In this document: in pieces, positions 1 to 11,792 of the stretch | Numbering within the stretch: the stretch's first letter is position 1 | How the letters are laid out: every line of letters starts with the position of its first letter | DNA from: Antedon mediterranea | Lineage: Eukaryota > Echinodermata > Crinoidea > Comatulida > Antedonidae | Length of the DNA: 64,000 bases | NCBI RefSeq assembly: GCF_964355755.1 | Contig: NC_092676.1 | Span: 27,202,288-27,266,287 of the forward strand | Direction: 5' to 3' | The notes under the pieces: generated by a model | Databases searched by the model: none | Seen by the model: the letters and a program-made list of their open reading frames with translations, nothing else | Told to the model about the DNA's origin: nothing | Program-made: the position numbers and the translations under genes

Positions 1-3000
1 TCAGCTCATTCAAAATATATTTAAAATATTTTATTAACAAGTTCAAAGATATGACTATCCCTTGAAATCAGCCTTATATATGACAGCCTCTTAGACTAAT
101 ACTAAATTGCACTGCAAACAACTGAAGAATGTACCAAGGCACTGCCTGACTTAAAAAATAAACTAAGAATAAAAATACCCATCTTATTACAACAATTGAA
201 TATAAGATACAAATTAATATAGTAACACCCTTCAAACCACAACAATGTAGTATTGTGATATACCATAAATATTTAGGACCACTCAGGGTTAGGTTTAGAA
301 ATTAAGGGGGGTAATGGGGTCCAAATTATGTTCCCCATGACATAGCACTGCCGATATGACACTTGTACATACACAATGAGTATTAATCATGTTTATATTA
401 ATAGGAATGATAGTTTGAAAGGAATGATTTAAATACAGTTGGTAAAGTCAATAATTTTCCCTGAAATGTATCAGATCAGAATGGATGGATATTACTATAT
501 TAGTTTAGTCTTAATAATAACAGCCATTTTAACCAGAGTAATAAAAGTAATGACAGAATACATTTGTACCTGTATCAATGTATATAATTCAATACTTATT
601 TAATCAACATATTAATTTATTCACAGCTGCTAGAGTGAAGAATGCTGCTGTATTTTTAATTAATTCACCTCCTGACAATTTATCTATACAACTTGTGAGG
701 TATTTTTTTTTTACAAGAATTAAAACAAATTGTAGACTGCAATATCCCTTTGAAATACAAATTAAAAATGTTTCTGAATCTCACTTTCTGTTTGAACACT
801 GGTAAATACTTGAGTAAATATATACAGTATTGCACAAACACACACACAACACCAAAGTTCTAGAAAGTAGTATTTGCCTTTTGAAATATTAGGTATTTTT
901 TATACATATTTTTTGTCCCCTCCTTTACAATTAAAATTACATAAAAAACATTTTTCAAACAAGCAAGGACGAAAAAAGAACAACTTTAGAACTAAAAAAA
1001 AAACCACATATTTGGCAGATAACTGGAATGTGGTCTTGGAATGATAAAACAAAAAAAAAGCACACACAATAAAAGAAATTATATTCTAAAAAATAACAAG
1101 AAATACTAAACTATTCACGCTTGGCATGAACACAAATTGAAAAGAAAAAATCAAGATTCTAATGACTATATAAAGTACTGTACTGAAAGAAATATATTTA
1201 CATAAAGAGTTTCTCACAAAATTATTTTACAACTTTATCGAAAAAAAAAATGTACATAACTTTAAAAAATGGTTCTGATAAAACAGTGATTAAAAATTTC
1301 TTAATTAGGACAAACGAAAGAAATGTTGAAATGAATAAAGGTTTTGCCTCATTATTGCAAAGTAGCTTATTTTTTTTATAAATGAATAACTGAATTATAA
1401 TTTCTGATACCAACTCTTTTATGTCAATTGAGTAATAAGTTTGAATTATATGATTTACACAGCTGACTGTATTAGTATATTAAAAGGATGGTTATAGAAA
1501 CATTTTTACCCAGCATGCAATATCCCTCTTCTAACCTCACATTACGTACAGCATAAATGTTTACTAATGTTTTTAAGCATACAACTTAGAATATTTTAAT
1601 GTAACATAATTCGTAAACCATTACTCCACCCAAAGATGGAGCATATGAAAGGCATGCTAGGATTTAAGCTTATGTTCACACTGAGCACAGATTCTGGTCC
1701 TGTGGCTGGATAAACAATTGTAATTGTTTAACGGTATAACCATTCACAATAATTCATTCTGGATCCCATACAAAATGTATGTATGTGATTACACTACATT
1801 ACAAAATGTAACGTAGTCCAGATTTTTTTTTTTTTGGCTGCCTGACCTAATCCATGCTCAGTGTGAACGCAGCCTTAATGAAATAAATCCCTGATAGTAT
1901 TGAAATATTACGGATCAAAATGAACCCTATTTACAAATATTTAACACCCTGTGTGTTTTTTTGTTGCTTTTCAATACTTCAACCAATTTTTATAACAAAC
2001 CCATGAATACCATACAACCATAGCGTAACGATGAACTATTTTAATTTTTGGTTTCTCTAGCTTAATACAGGGAACTGTCACTCTGAAACAAGTAGTCAAT
2101 GAAGTCAAATCAAGTAATTACAACTGTAACAGTACTAAGAAATTAAATATAGAAATAATAATCTATCGAAAATTAAATAAACTTGAAAAGGATGGAATGT
2201 TATGTCTCATTGCAGCAAATTCTGATTAAAATCAAGAAAATTATTTTTGGTTTAATTGGATGTTTAAATTTTATTCAAATTTTTACTAAATAATAAATAA
2301 TGTTTGGTCAATTTTTGTGTAATTCAAATATCATTATCCTTAATATAGGTAATGGATGTAAGTACGTCTGAACTAATTGTTTAAAATTTTAGTGGCTCTC
2401 CTATTAATACATTGTTAAAACTTTTAATTTTGATAATTAATGCTAGCTGTTGGGACTATATATTAATTAATAGCATTATTAAGTTCGTAGAGCTTGGTGT
2501 GTTTAATATTCCACACAGCATTTTTAACGTAATTATAAATTCGAGTATGTTGTAAATTTCGTTACGAACATGATTCAGTTGCAGCTGTACTCGTCTCACG
2601 GCGAACAATAACACAGGAAAATTGTGTGACGCAAAACAAACAACCGTTATTCAAAGTGACAGAAATAGAATTTTGTATTGAGACAAAATTTTCTCGAATA
2701 ATTACCAACACAAATCTGGAATCCTTTTAAAATGTATGTGTAATTTTGTTATCAACAAACTTTACTTGCTTCTTATTTCAATTTAATTTTGTACCTGATT
2801 AACACTAGTAATATATTTATACATATAATTTGATTACATATTTTATGTGGTATTAACTATATTTAAACTATAATATTGCATGGAATGAATCATTATTAAA
2901 TAATTATCAGACAAATAGAGTACTAAGCACTAACAACTACACAGAAATTTAAAATGTTTCCCCGATAAAATTGAGGTTGAAAATAAATATAGGACGAAAT

Positions 3001-3633
3001 ACTGATGACAGGGATAACTGTACGGCGTAGTAACAATTATCAAAGAAAATATTGATATTATTGCTAGATCGTGTTGCGTTGCTAAATACAAACACAACCT
3101 AAAATTTCAAGTAAAATAATACAATATTTGTAAAAGATTAGTGTCTGTACAGAATTGTGTCTATAAAAGGATAGAACGACGGACCATGAATTAGAAATTT
3201 GCATATTTATATTTTCATTAAAACCATTAAAAGTTTCACACAACCAGAAGAAATACTTAGAAGAAGAGATGAACATCTTTACTTCTTAGCATCTCTTTGA
3301 CAGTTCTTGAGTGACATCATCTTACTATTTAAAATAATTCCAAGGCATCAACCCTGGGTTATCACTTATCTAAATGAGACATTGCTAGAAAAATTAGCAT
3401 CCTATAGTTCTACTAATAAGAAATAATGATACGAAAATTTACAATTCAATAATTTATACAAGTTTTAAACATAGAAAGACTGTAATTTATATTTGGTTTA
3501 TATAAGAAAACAGCCATATTTGGCCCGATAATATCTAGGATTTTAATCCCAGTTTAAATAAATAATAATTAATAACCGGGCGGATAACGATTTGGATTGT
3601 TTTTTTTTTCTTCCTCTTCTAGTAGTTGCAACC
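1..3633 (-). other. Onecut 3' flank, probable 3' UTR and downstream spacer
   Basis: This stretch follows the Onecut stop codon on the minus strand. It is very AT-rich with long A and T runs, and no open reading frame in it resembles a protein. The proximal part should be the 3' UTR of Onecut, because vertebrate Onecut transcripts have long 3' UTRs, but the minus strand has too many AATAAA-like sites to choose a polyadenylation point by eye. Apart from the MITE at 1664-1878 I see no structured feature. Confidence 0.5.
1664..1878. mobile_element. MITE with 30-bp terminal inverted repeats and TTAA target duplication
   Basis: The two ends are imperfect inverted repeats of about 30 bp sharing a perfect 13-bp core, TTCACACTGAGCA (1675-1687 and its complement near 1855-1867). 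TTAA lies immediately outside both ends (1664-1667 and 1875-1878), as expected for a 4-bp target duplication. The roughly 207-bp interior has no coding capacity, so this is a non-autonomous element. TTAA targets fit Kolobok-like or piggyBac-like transposases; the superfamily is inference. Confidence 0.7.
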
Positions 3634-4010
3634 TCATGAGCTCATTGATTCAGGTTTTAACGGGAGGAATTCAGATTTGATAGGTAACGGCGTGATCGTT
3701 GTTGCGTTACTGGTCGGGTTACTACCTGGTGACATCACACCATTGTTCATCATTGCGTTGTTACCGTTGATGTCATCTACCCATTTATCAAGTGACCGCC
3801 TTCTCGCGTTCATAAAAAAGTTACTGACTGTGTTCAGTTCGAGGCCGAGCTGACTAGCAATCTGCATTTGTAATTCCTTTGACGGGCGTTTTGTCTCCTT
3901 GAAAATGGCGTGCAGCGTACGTCTCTGAATGTCCGTGAACACAAGTCTCGGTTTCTTAATCATATTGGTCGGAATCTGATTCTTGGCGTCATCTTCCTTT
4001 TTCTTACAAG
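3634..4010 (-). CDS. onecut: Onecut/HNF6 homeobox transcription factor, last exon (homeodomain)
   Basis: This is the C-terminal exon of a Onecut-class transcription factor, a nuclear DNA-binding protein. The intron acceptor (TTTTACAG) ends at 4011, and the first exon base completes the split alanine codon left by the exon ending at 31018, giving the family junction LRLA-ACKKK. The exon encodes 125 residues (317-441 of the joined protein). The homeodomain spans about 335-393 and starts KKPRLVFTD. Recognition helix 3 reads VSNFFMNARRRSLDKW, with Phe48 and Met50 instead of the usual WFQN; this is the hallmark of the Onecut class. Downstream is a low-complexity Asn/Met/Ser/Thr tail with two possible SUMO-acceptor motifs, IKSE and LKPE, and then TGA at 3634-3636. 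The tail does not resemble the CTKA-type end of vertebrate paralogues. Identification is secure; which subfamily name applies is uncertain because invertebrates usually have one Onecut gene. Confidence 0.95.
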
Positions 4011-4120
4011 CTGTAAAATATAATATGAAGAAAATGATTATAAATATGAGAAAACAATCCATTTATCACTGTCGAATCCTAAAGAAAAACTGCTTTTGCA
4101 TGAAGTTAGAAATAATTACT

Positions 4121-4275
4121 AAAGCTCTGGCTACACTATCAAACTTTATGTGACTGTGACAAAAAAAAATTTCATCTGTCCATATATGGACATGATGATG
4201 TCATATCACTACCATATTTGGGTATATCACTACCATATTTGGGTACATCACACAAACTAGTTTGATAGTGTAGAA
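4121..4275. mobile_element. Family-A MITE, copy A1
   Basis: The terminal inverted repeats read CTACACTATCAAA at the left and TTTGATAGTGTAG at the right. Between them lie the family's inner parts: GTCATATCACTACCATATTTGGG, interrupted and partly doubled, and an ATATGGACATGATGATG block. There is no coding capacity. It sits only about 110 bp upstream of the homeodomain exon's splice acceptor, so it must be tolerated next to the branch-point region. Confidence 0.8.
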
Positions 4276-7200
4276 AAGTAAAGTTCATGAGAAGTAGGAG
4301 CAAAGAGCTACAGTGGCAGATCTATGAGAGAGGCGTGATAAGAAATAGATATAAATTCGTACTTAATGTTAAAATTGATAGACAAGTGGATTTCACTAAA
4401 AAGGGAAAACTACCACCAGTGTGTATGTTTGTTTTGTATATAATTATGTAGAAATAACAGTAATATTTTGTACAATGTAAACATTATTATGTGATGTTCA
4501 TGTTTGGTTTTATACATCAATGTATTATACATATAAGAATTAAACCTCTAATGTATGTAGACATCTTTACCATTACACCACAACACAGATAGAATGTACA
4601 TATGATTGGATAGCTATTCTCTTTATATAACACCTAAATCAATTTCTGTCATTTGATTGGACGATTGTGGGTCACATGGCGTGCAATAGTACGCACTATT
4701 AAACGATTGTTTAATGGTATTTTTTTTGTGTACAAAATGCCAATATTTGTACCAATACACCGATAAACATTCATTATTTGTATAATAGGTTATATACAGA
4801 AACTAGTAATTGAAATAAGTTAATGTTAACAAGCTAAAAATTATGTATTTATTATATTATACACAGATGTTTACGTTATCCATCCTCTGTCACACATGTT
4901 TTATGTTTCACAGTTAAACTAATGGCTACGAATTAAAATGCGGAAAATTTCTGCAAAACTGTTTTGTTACGCCTGGGAAATTATGTATTAAAATATACCC
5001 ACAGCATCCAGATGACAATAAGAACTAGAAATTCTAACACAATATCTCGGAACGAGTTAGCAATTCAACCAAGTACACCTGGCGTAACAAAGGCTATACA
5101 ATTCATACAATAAAAACTACAATGATGAATAATCGTACAGTAAGGAGAAACATTCCCTCTCTATTGTTCTCTTGTTAGTGATAACAAACGCCTATTCTTG
5201 TGTCTTTGTGACTTACTCTCGTGTGTGGCTCGTGCATCGTATTCTTTAAGATATTTTCCCAACGCGGTCGAAAATGAACCGCATAAAATTGATGTCAAAC
5301 CAGGCTGAAAAATGTATTCCCAATTCGAAACCAGCTGGGAGGTAGAAATAGTTGTTTGCGCAAACAACACTATTAAAAATAGTGGGCTGGATAATTTGAA
5401 ATATCAAATAATTTACATATTTCGTAATTTTTTTACCCGCCTCTCTCTCAACACAACTTGTAAATAATAGTAATGTTTAATGAATTTCTTGGCTTTCCTG
5501 TTAATTCCTATGCTGACATTTAACTGCAAATTGTAAATGATTTTATACACATATTTTTTAATTTTTAAATATTTAGTTTTTTCTATTTTATACAGTATTT
5601 GATAAATTATTTAAATTTGTTTAAAGTACCAATCAAGAAATATTATTAAAAATCCTTTTGTTTTTATTTGTTATAATTAGACAAATTCTCTAAAAAAGGA
5701 ACTGACAACTCCCAAAACAGGATTTCGCACACCAGTCTAAGCCTAATGTTTTTTCTACTCTTTAAAATCCATTCCTCAAAGCAGAATTCACAAATATAAA
5801 ATTTCTTGTGATACATCACAAACATTAATTTAAATAGTAATCATTAAATTTAATGTTTCTTTTTATGTTAATTATAATTGAAGATGCATTTGTAAACGAC
5901 AATGCTTTCAAAGGTCCTTATGTAGCAAGTGGTAGGAACCAGCTGGCGGAGTCGTCGTAACTGTTTTTAACTTTATCCAATTATAACAACAAGATACCGT
6001 GTCTCAAGCCAATGCATTATCAATGTACACTCTTTAATAGTACTTACTCTGAAAGCCATTAGATCTAATCCAATAAGTCTAAAAGAAAAACCTAGTATCA
6101 GAAATAATTAATACATATCTTAGTTAAGAGAAATTTACCACGACTAATTAACATTTTCTGATTTAATATCAAGCGATCTTTTACATAATAAGTACTGTAA
6201 CCTTTGTTAGAATTTGAGTTTCTGTGTTCAACTCGTATCATATATATTCGCAATTTATATTTAATATTCTAGTTGGTTGCCTTGATTCGGTTAAAAAATT
6301 CTGAATTTATTTGTGGAAATGTTTAGCCTAGTTGCATTTTAAATAAGACTTATATATACCATGTACAATCTCAATAAGTGTACATTATATATTACAACTT
6401 ATTATTATGAAATTGATATGGCTATAATTATTGACAAATTTGTACCTTTTACATATTGAATTTTAATTTTTAAGCAAGTTTATAAATTTATAGGTAGGCC
6501 TACAAATGAATTACTTTGGTCATTCAACTCATTCAGATAATCTTTGACTGGCAATACTATTTTCTCGTATGAATTCCAAGAGAACCCTAGTTTTGTTTGA
6601 TTACTATAGTATTAGATTTTGAATTTGTAATGAAGATAAGATAGAAGAAAATCTGGCCTACTTGACAGAAGTTTGTTATTATTACATTGCCGTTGATGCT
6701 TGCATTTTGGCAGCACGAGGCAGTTTGATTATAACCCGATCTTTGCACTGCTACGGGGCAAACGACGAGGGATAACGTCAACAGAGCAGGCGTTATTGAT
6801 CGTTTAATGGAACGAGTATTCCTTGCACACTACGCTAATGGAATTATAAATTGGTGTCATTTTCAGACCACCTTACGATCCGCAAACTTTTTAGATTAAA
6901 CTAGTTCAGAGGTTTTTCTCTTCTGCTTGGGACTTGAAAACCGTGAATAGATTCATGATTCATCATTGGTTAGGAACGCATCAAACGCAGGACCGACACC
7001 ACACCGGTGGTCAGGTTTTCTGCATTATTCCCAGCTCATTACAACGTAGATTATTCGATTAACAAGGGGGAGAGGTATATAGAGACCGAATGAATTACGT
7101 GTGAAATAAGTAATGATAGCTAAGGGCATTAAACCAATGCACTTTTTCATATTACAAGTTATAAATAAATATGGTTATTAAATAAAGAGAATTTCACTTC

Positions 7201-9989
7201 TTTATTTAATAATCTTTTTTTTTTGTAGAAATCTTTTTGTAGAATTTATTCTAATAGTCTGAATGTTGTGTTATTGCAGCTGTATCTACCATCGGAGAAT
7301 ACTTCATTTTAATAAGCTTTATCACATTGCAATGAAAACCTATCATCATAGTAATAATAGAGGGTATTTCATGTGTTCTAATTAAAACCCAGGTTCGCTT
7401 CAGACGCGTTCTGCCAATTACTACCTAATACGTACGTTACAAATAAGGTAAAACAAACAAGACGCAATGGCCTTCATGCTTTGGTCGGGGATAAGTCAAA
7501 GAATATTGCTGTTAAACAATAAGAACAATAGTCAGTCATTAATTTTTCACAGTCGAGTATTTGCTTCATTACCCAAGTTAAGAAACAAATGACAACAAAG
7601 AAAAGACGAAAATAGAGCCTCTGCTCCAAGCAACCGACTCTTTCATTGCAAAAGCGCAAACGTACAAAGACAATAAAGGCCAATATTAAAGTCTGTGTAC
7701 TATATGTAATATCAGTGTAAAATATAAAGTATCCATAGATTATAAATGGGTCCACCCAATAGCTTTAGGGCTAGCTTGAAATCTATCTTCACTTACGTAG
7801 GCCGAGTTTGAAAGGAGTAATGAAACCAGACACTACACATCTTATAACGCTAAGAAACATGAACCACAACAAAAAGTAGTTCTACTAAACCTAACATTAA
7901 AACGTACACTAAATCGCAAGTCTGTAATAACAATAAATTAAGAAAATAATATTGCTCTTGAAACTTAATATTTATAAGACAAAAACATCTTTTTTTTATC
8001 AACTAATTGTAAATTTCATAATGCCATAAAATAAGGAATTTAAAGAAAAAAAAACATTTTTATAATCTATAAGTAAAAAATAATTTATATTAATGATACT
8101 TTCCTACATTTGTTAGAATTTAAAATTTATTCAAACTACTTTGAAATGAGCCACATAAACATTAAAAAATAAATTTAATCATGTTCATAATTCTCAAATG
8201 ACAGACTCTAAATATTTCTACTACTGAATCATTAATTGTTAATGTCAGCGACGAGCGTGAGGTCCCTCATCCTTAAAAATCGGAAGTCCGATGATTTTTG
8301 TCTCCTCCTGACTAGCACGCATTTATACTATAATTATGGCGGAAATTGCAGTTCTTCGTAAATATTAAATATAATTGAAAGCTGCTGAGGAATTATTAAG
8401 GAATTTATGCTACAAATATTTTATGAAGCAGACAAATTTCAGATTTAGAAAATAAATAATATTCTTTTAAAATATACTTCAAAATGTTAATATGATAAAA
8501 CAAAAATTATCAATATCAAATTGTTTTAATTAATTATTAATTACAGCCTTTTAAAAATCAAAAAGTATCTAAATTTAAGTTAAATTTGCAGAAAAAATAT
8601 TGTTAAAAATTGAAAAAGAATCATTTAAGTTATGCAGGACTCAACCTGTATATTTCATATTATTCAAATTATACGGAAAAGAACCATTAATTATCAAACA
8701 TAATTTACAATTTTAAAAAATGACATAAAACCATGAGCACATACTAAATTAATTTAAATCGATAAAATAAATATAAATAATTATCTAAAAAATCAAAACA
8801 CAATTTGTAATAATTTAAATGCTGATCCATAAAGTTACATACAGAATCACTAATAAGTAGTGTCATGAACTGTATACTTATATTAAAAAAAAAAATAAAA
8901 AAATTGATTACATTAAAGTAATGATTTTAAAATGATAATTGGCAAGGATTGATTGATAAGAAAATGAATTAAGAATTTTAACTTGTTTAAATAGAAATAA
9001 ATTAGAAATTGTAACTTGTTTAAATGACTCGCGTCATCCACAAATTGCCTTAGACATAAAGTCTTGTCATTTTAAAAACGATGATGATTTACGACAATAA
9101 TGAAAATGATTAATATGAATCGAATAAAAACAAAAGTGTTACATTAATTCAATTTATAATGATTTATACCGTGCGTATTGAAATATTTTGCCCGAAGAAA
9201 CCAACTTAGAATTCATATGAATTTCTAGCAAAATGTTATAAAATAATCTCCATAATATGTCGCTTCCAAATTAATCTAAACTATCGATAGAAATATGGTA
9301 TGAATTGAAGAATATTAGTATTTAAAAAACTGGAAAAGAAAAAACACGATTACAATTTTTTTATTCCCATTTCAATTTTAGAATTAGCTGTTTTAAATAC
9401 AAATACCGGTTATATGCTTAGAAAAAGAAAACTATAAAAGTAATAAAAGCTATAGAATATAAATTGTAAAGATTCAACTCAAAGACTAAATGCAAAATTA
9501 TCATAACAAAAGAACAAAAATATACTTAAACATACTGTACTACAAAACTAATTTGTAAATAAGAATTTAACAGTACTGTATTAATTATATCATCAGTGAA
9601 TCAATTAAATACTATAATATTGAAATATAATTTGTGTAATAATTTTTAATACTTCCTACTGTATATCTTCTTTCTAATTCTTCTTATTAAGATTATATCG
9701 TTTTTATCATCATTTATTCAACGACACACCGTAGTCATGATTTATTGAGGCTTGTCACCTTTTAAATAACTAATCGTCGTGACAGTAGAGATAACTTTGA
9801 TGTCGGATCTTGGCTATTACTACGGTGATCATCAGACAGTCGGCCAAACGACTATTATATCAATTCGTATTGAAAGTTTAATCTAGAGTGTGTATTTGTC
9901 GTGATTGATATCCGTGGTTTAAGATTGTTGAATTTGTAACAAGAGGAGTGTTAAAGAGTTACTATTAACTACACTGATCTTCAATACTA

Positions 9990-10042
9990 ATCAATAACAA
10001 TCAATAACAATCAATTGATCTAACCATAATTGGTATTGATTT
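9990..10042 (+). promoter_or_regulatory. Cluster of ATCAAT (Onecut-type) sites, three of them in 10-bp phase
   Basis: ATCAAT occurs at 9990, 10000 and 10010, spaced exactly 10 bp (one helical turn). The third copy overlaps ATTGAT at 10014, and a further TATTGATTTC lies at 10034-10043. The ATCAATA core is the published preference of Onecut/HNF6 proteins. Because the cluster lies in the Onecut intron, auto-regulation is a reasonable guess, but the cluster could also be a short tandem repeat of no function. Confidence 0.35.
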
Positions 10043-11508
10043 CTACATCCAAATACTTATGATGACCCAATATTAAACGGTCGGGATATCCGCAAAAATC
10101 ATTACAAAAATAATTGCATGACAATTCGTAGCTTGTTAAACAAGCTGAGAGAAGAGAGGAAATCAATGCTGAAAACTAGTACAGCCACACGAACGCAGAT
10201 CAGCCAAGGTTATTCATCTACGATACGAAGCAACATATTAAATAGCAAATTTATTTTTTTATTCCGATTCAGAATGTATTTTAATTTAGCAACAAAAGCC
10301 ATTTAAACAACAGGTGGTACAAACAAAACAGACACACAAAAAAACAGCATAGCGTTGCAACGTTGACTTAATTAAAAGTGATTTTGGAAAGAGCCTAGGC
10401 CTCGTCGTGAGCTTGTAATGAATGAAGACAAATCAGGTGTTTTTGAGTAGATCTCACAAAATAGAAAAAATGACTAATACTATGGAAACACAAATATCTC
10501 AATGTTACGCTTAGATAAAGTGCCATTCTATCTATAAACTACCTTAAAAATCGCTATTAAATATTATTTTTTGCAAGTCATTTACTAATAGTACTCTACT
10601 CTCTATGTATTTGTTTATGTAAATAATAACAACAAACACAATGTGTACTAATTTCATTCATTCAACACAACAGTAGGCAAGATATAAAATACAGAATACA
10701 AACAATTGAGATTAAAACAAGATTAATTCAAATTTGAAGGCAAGAATTAACATTGGTTTATAAATAATTAATGTTAATTAAAGATGTTAAATGAAATTGC
10801 AGAAAAGAAATTACACAAAATATGGTAATTTATGCAATGTTCGCCATCACCCGAATGCTTTAATGAAAGCCGTACGAATTTAATATAAAGGATTTCTCCG
10901 TTTAAACAGTAAAGACTTGGAGCCAGTGTAATGTTTGAATTGGGACGCAATATGGAATAAATAACCAAACAAATAGCGATAATGAACAGGTTTAGTAACA
11001 ATGATAACAATACTCTAGAATTCATTTTGAAATCAAGGCCGATTCGTCAGTTTGTGTTTGAATGAGTTCCATCTCAAACTGATTTAACATAATGCTTTAA
11101 TTAGTCGAGGGTTTCGTGGACTAAACAAAACCAAAAGTGTAAGCAGTCTTCAAATTAATAATGCAATCAAGAATTATCTGTCAAATTTAACCATCAATTT
11201 TGGCGTAAACTAACGATTCAGACTACATCATAATGTAGATAATTTGCATTCAACAAACAGCAAATTAACATTAGGTAATTCGTCTTTTGTCTGAATCCAC
11301 AACCAGTCAAAGTATAATCAAATTAAGCAGTCTGTTATTATTGTGTTACATACATCTGATTATAATAATTTCTGAGTATAGAAAAATGTTGATTGAAATG
11401 TTGTGATACGATGATGATGATGAATCGCAGAAATAAACTAGAAAATGATATCATAATGATGAAAATGATTAGAATATAATAATTATATTGAAAAATATAA
11501 TGTCAAAC

Positions 11509-11792
11509 GCTCTGTCTACACTATCAAATTTTATGTGACAAAAAAATGTGATGTATATGGACATGATGATGTCATATCACTACCATATTTGAAAACCAAG
11601 AAAGACATGAAACAACTTAAAGAACTAGCCAATGAAAGGTCAGACTGGAAGAAACTGGTAAAAGAGATTTACGGAGCAGCCCAAGCGGAAATGTCGGCAG
11701 ACTTTTCAGCGGAAAGGCAGTGAAGGAGGGATTTGGGCACATGACACTTTTTTTGTCAAACTAGTTTGATACTGATAGTGTAGACAGACCTT
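11509..11792. mobile_element. Family-A MITE, copy A2, interrupted by a LINE fragment
   Basis: The left end reads GCTCTGTCTACACTATCAAA and the right end is the complementary ATAGTGTAGACAGACC followed by TTAA. The inner block GGACATGATGATGTCATATC is present. The MITE is split at its ATTTG motif by the foreign segment at 11592-11730; the right half resumes with ATTTGGGCAC. The 3-bp duplication ACT just before the right terminal repeat is specific to this copy. Confidence 0.8.
11592..11730 (+). pseudogene. LINE ORF2 C-terminal fragment nested in MITE A2
   Basis: A 139-bp segment with better coding character than its surroundings reads about 43 residues in frame, including MKQLKELANERSDWKKLVKE, and ends at TGA 11721-11723. 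The pattern 'leucine-rich stretch, then A-x-E-R-x-x-W-x-x-L-V' is typical of the extreme C-terminus of non-LTR retrotransposon reverse-transcriptase proteins (RTE/CR1-like groups). It is a 5'-truncated dead fragment. ATTTG flanks it on both sides (11587-11591 and 11731-11735). This may be a 5-bp target duplication, or it may reflect the two ATTTGGG motifs already present in many family-A copies. Confidence 0.6.

Noticed and set aside
7474-7755. 93-residue minus-strand frame in the Onecut intron
   Set aside because: Hydrophobic AT-rich translation without homology, conserved motifs or splice sites in frame.
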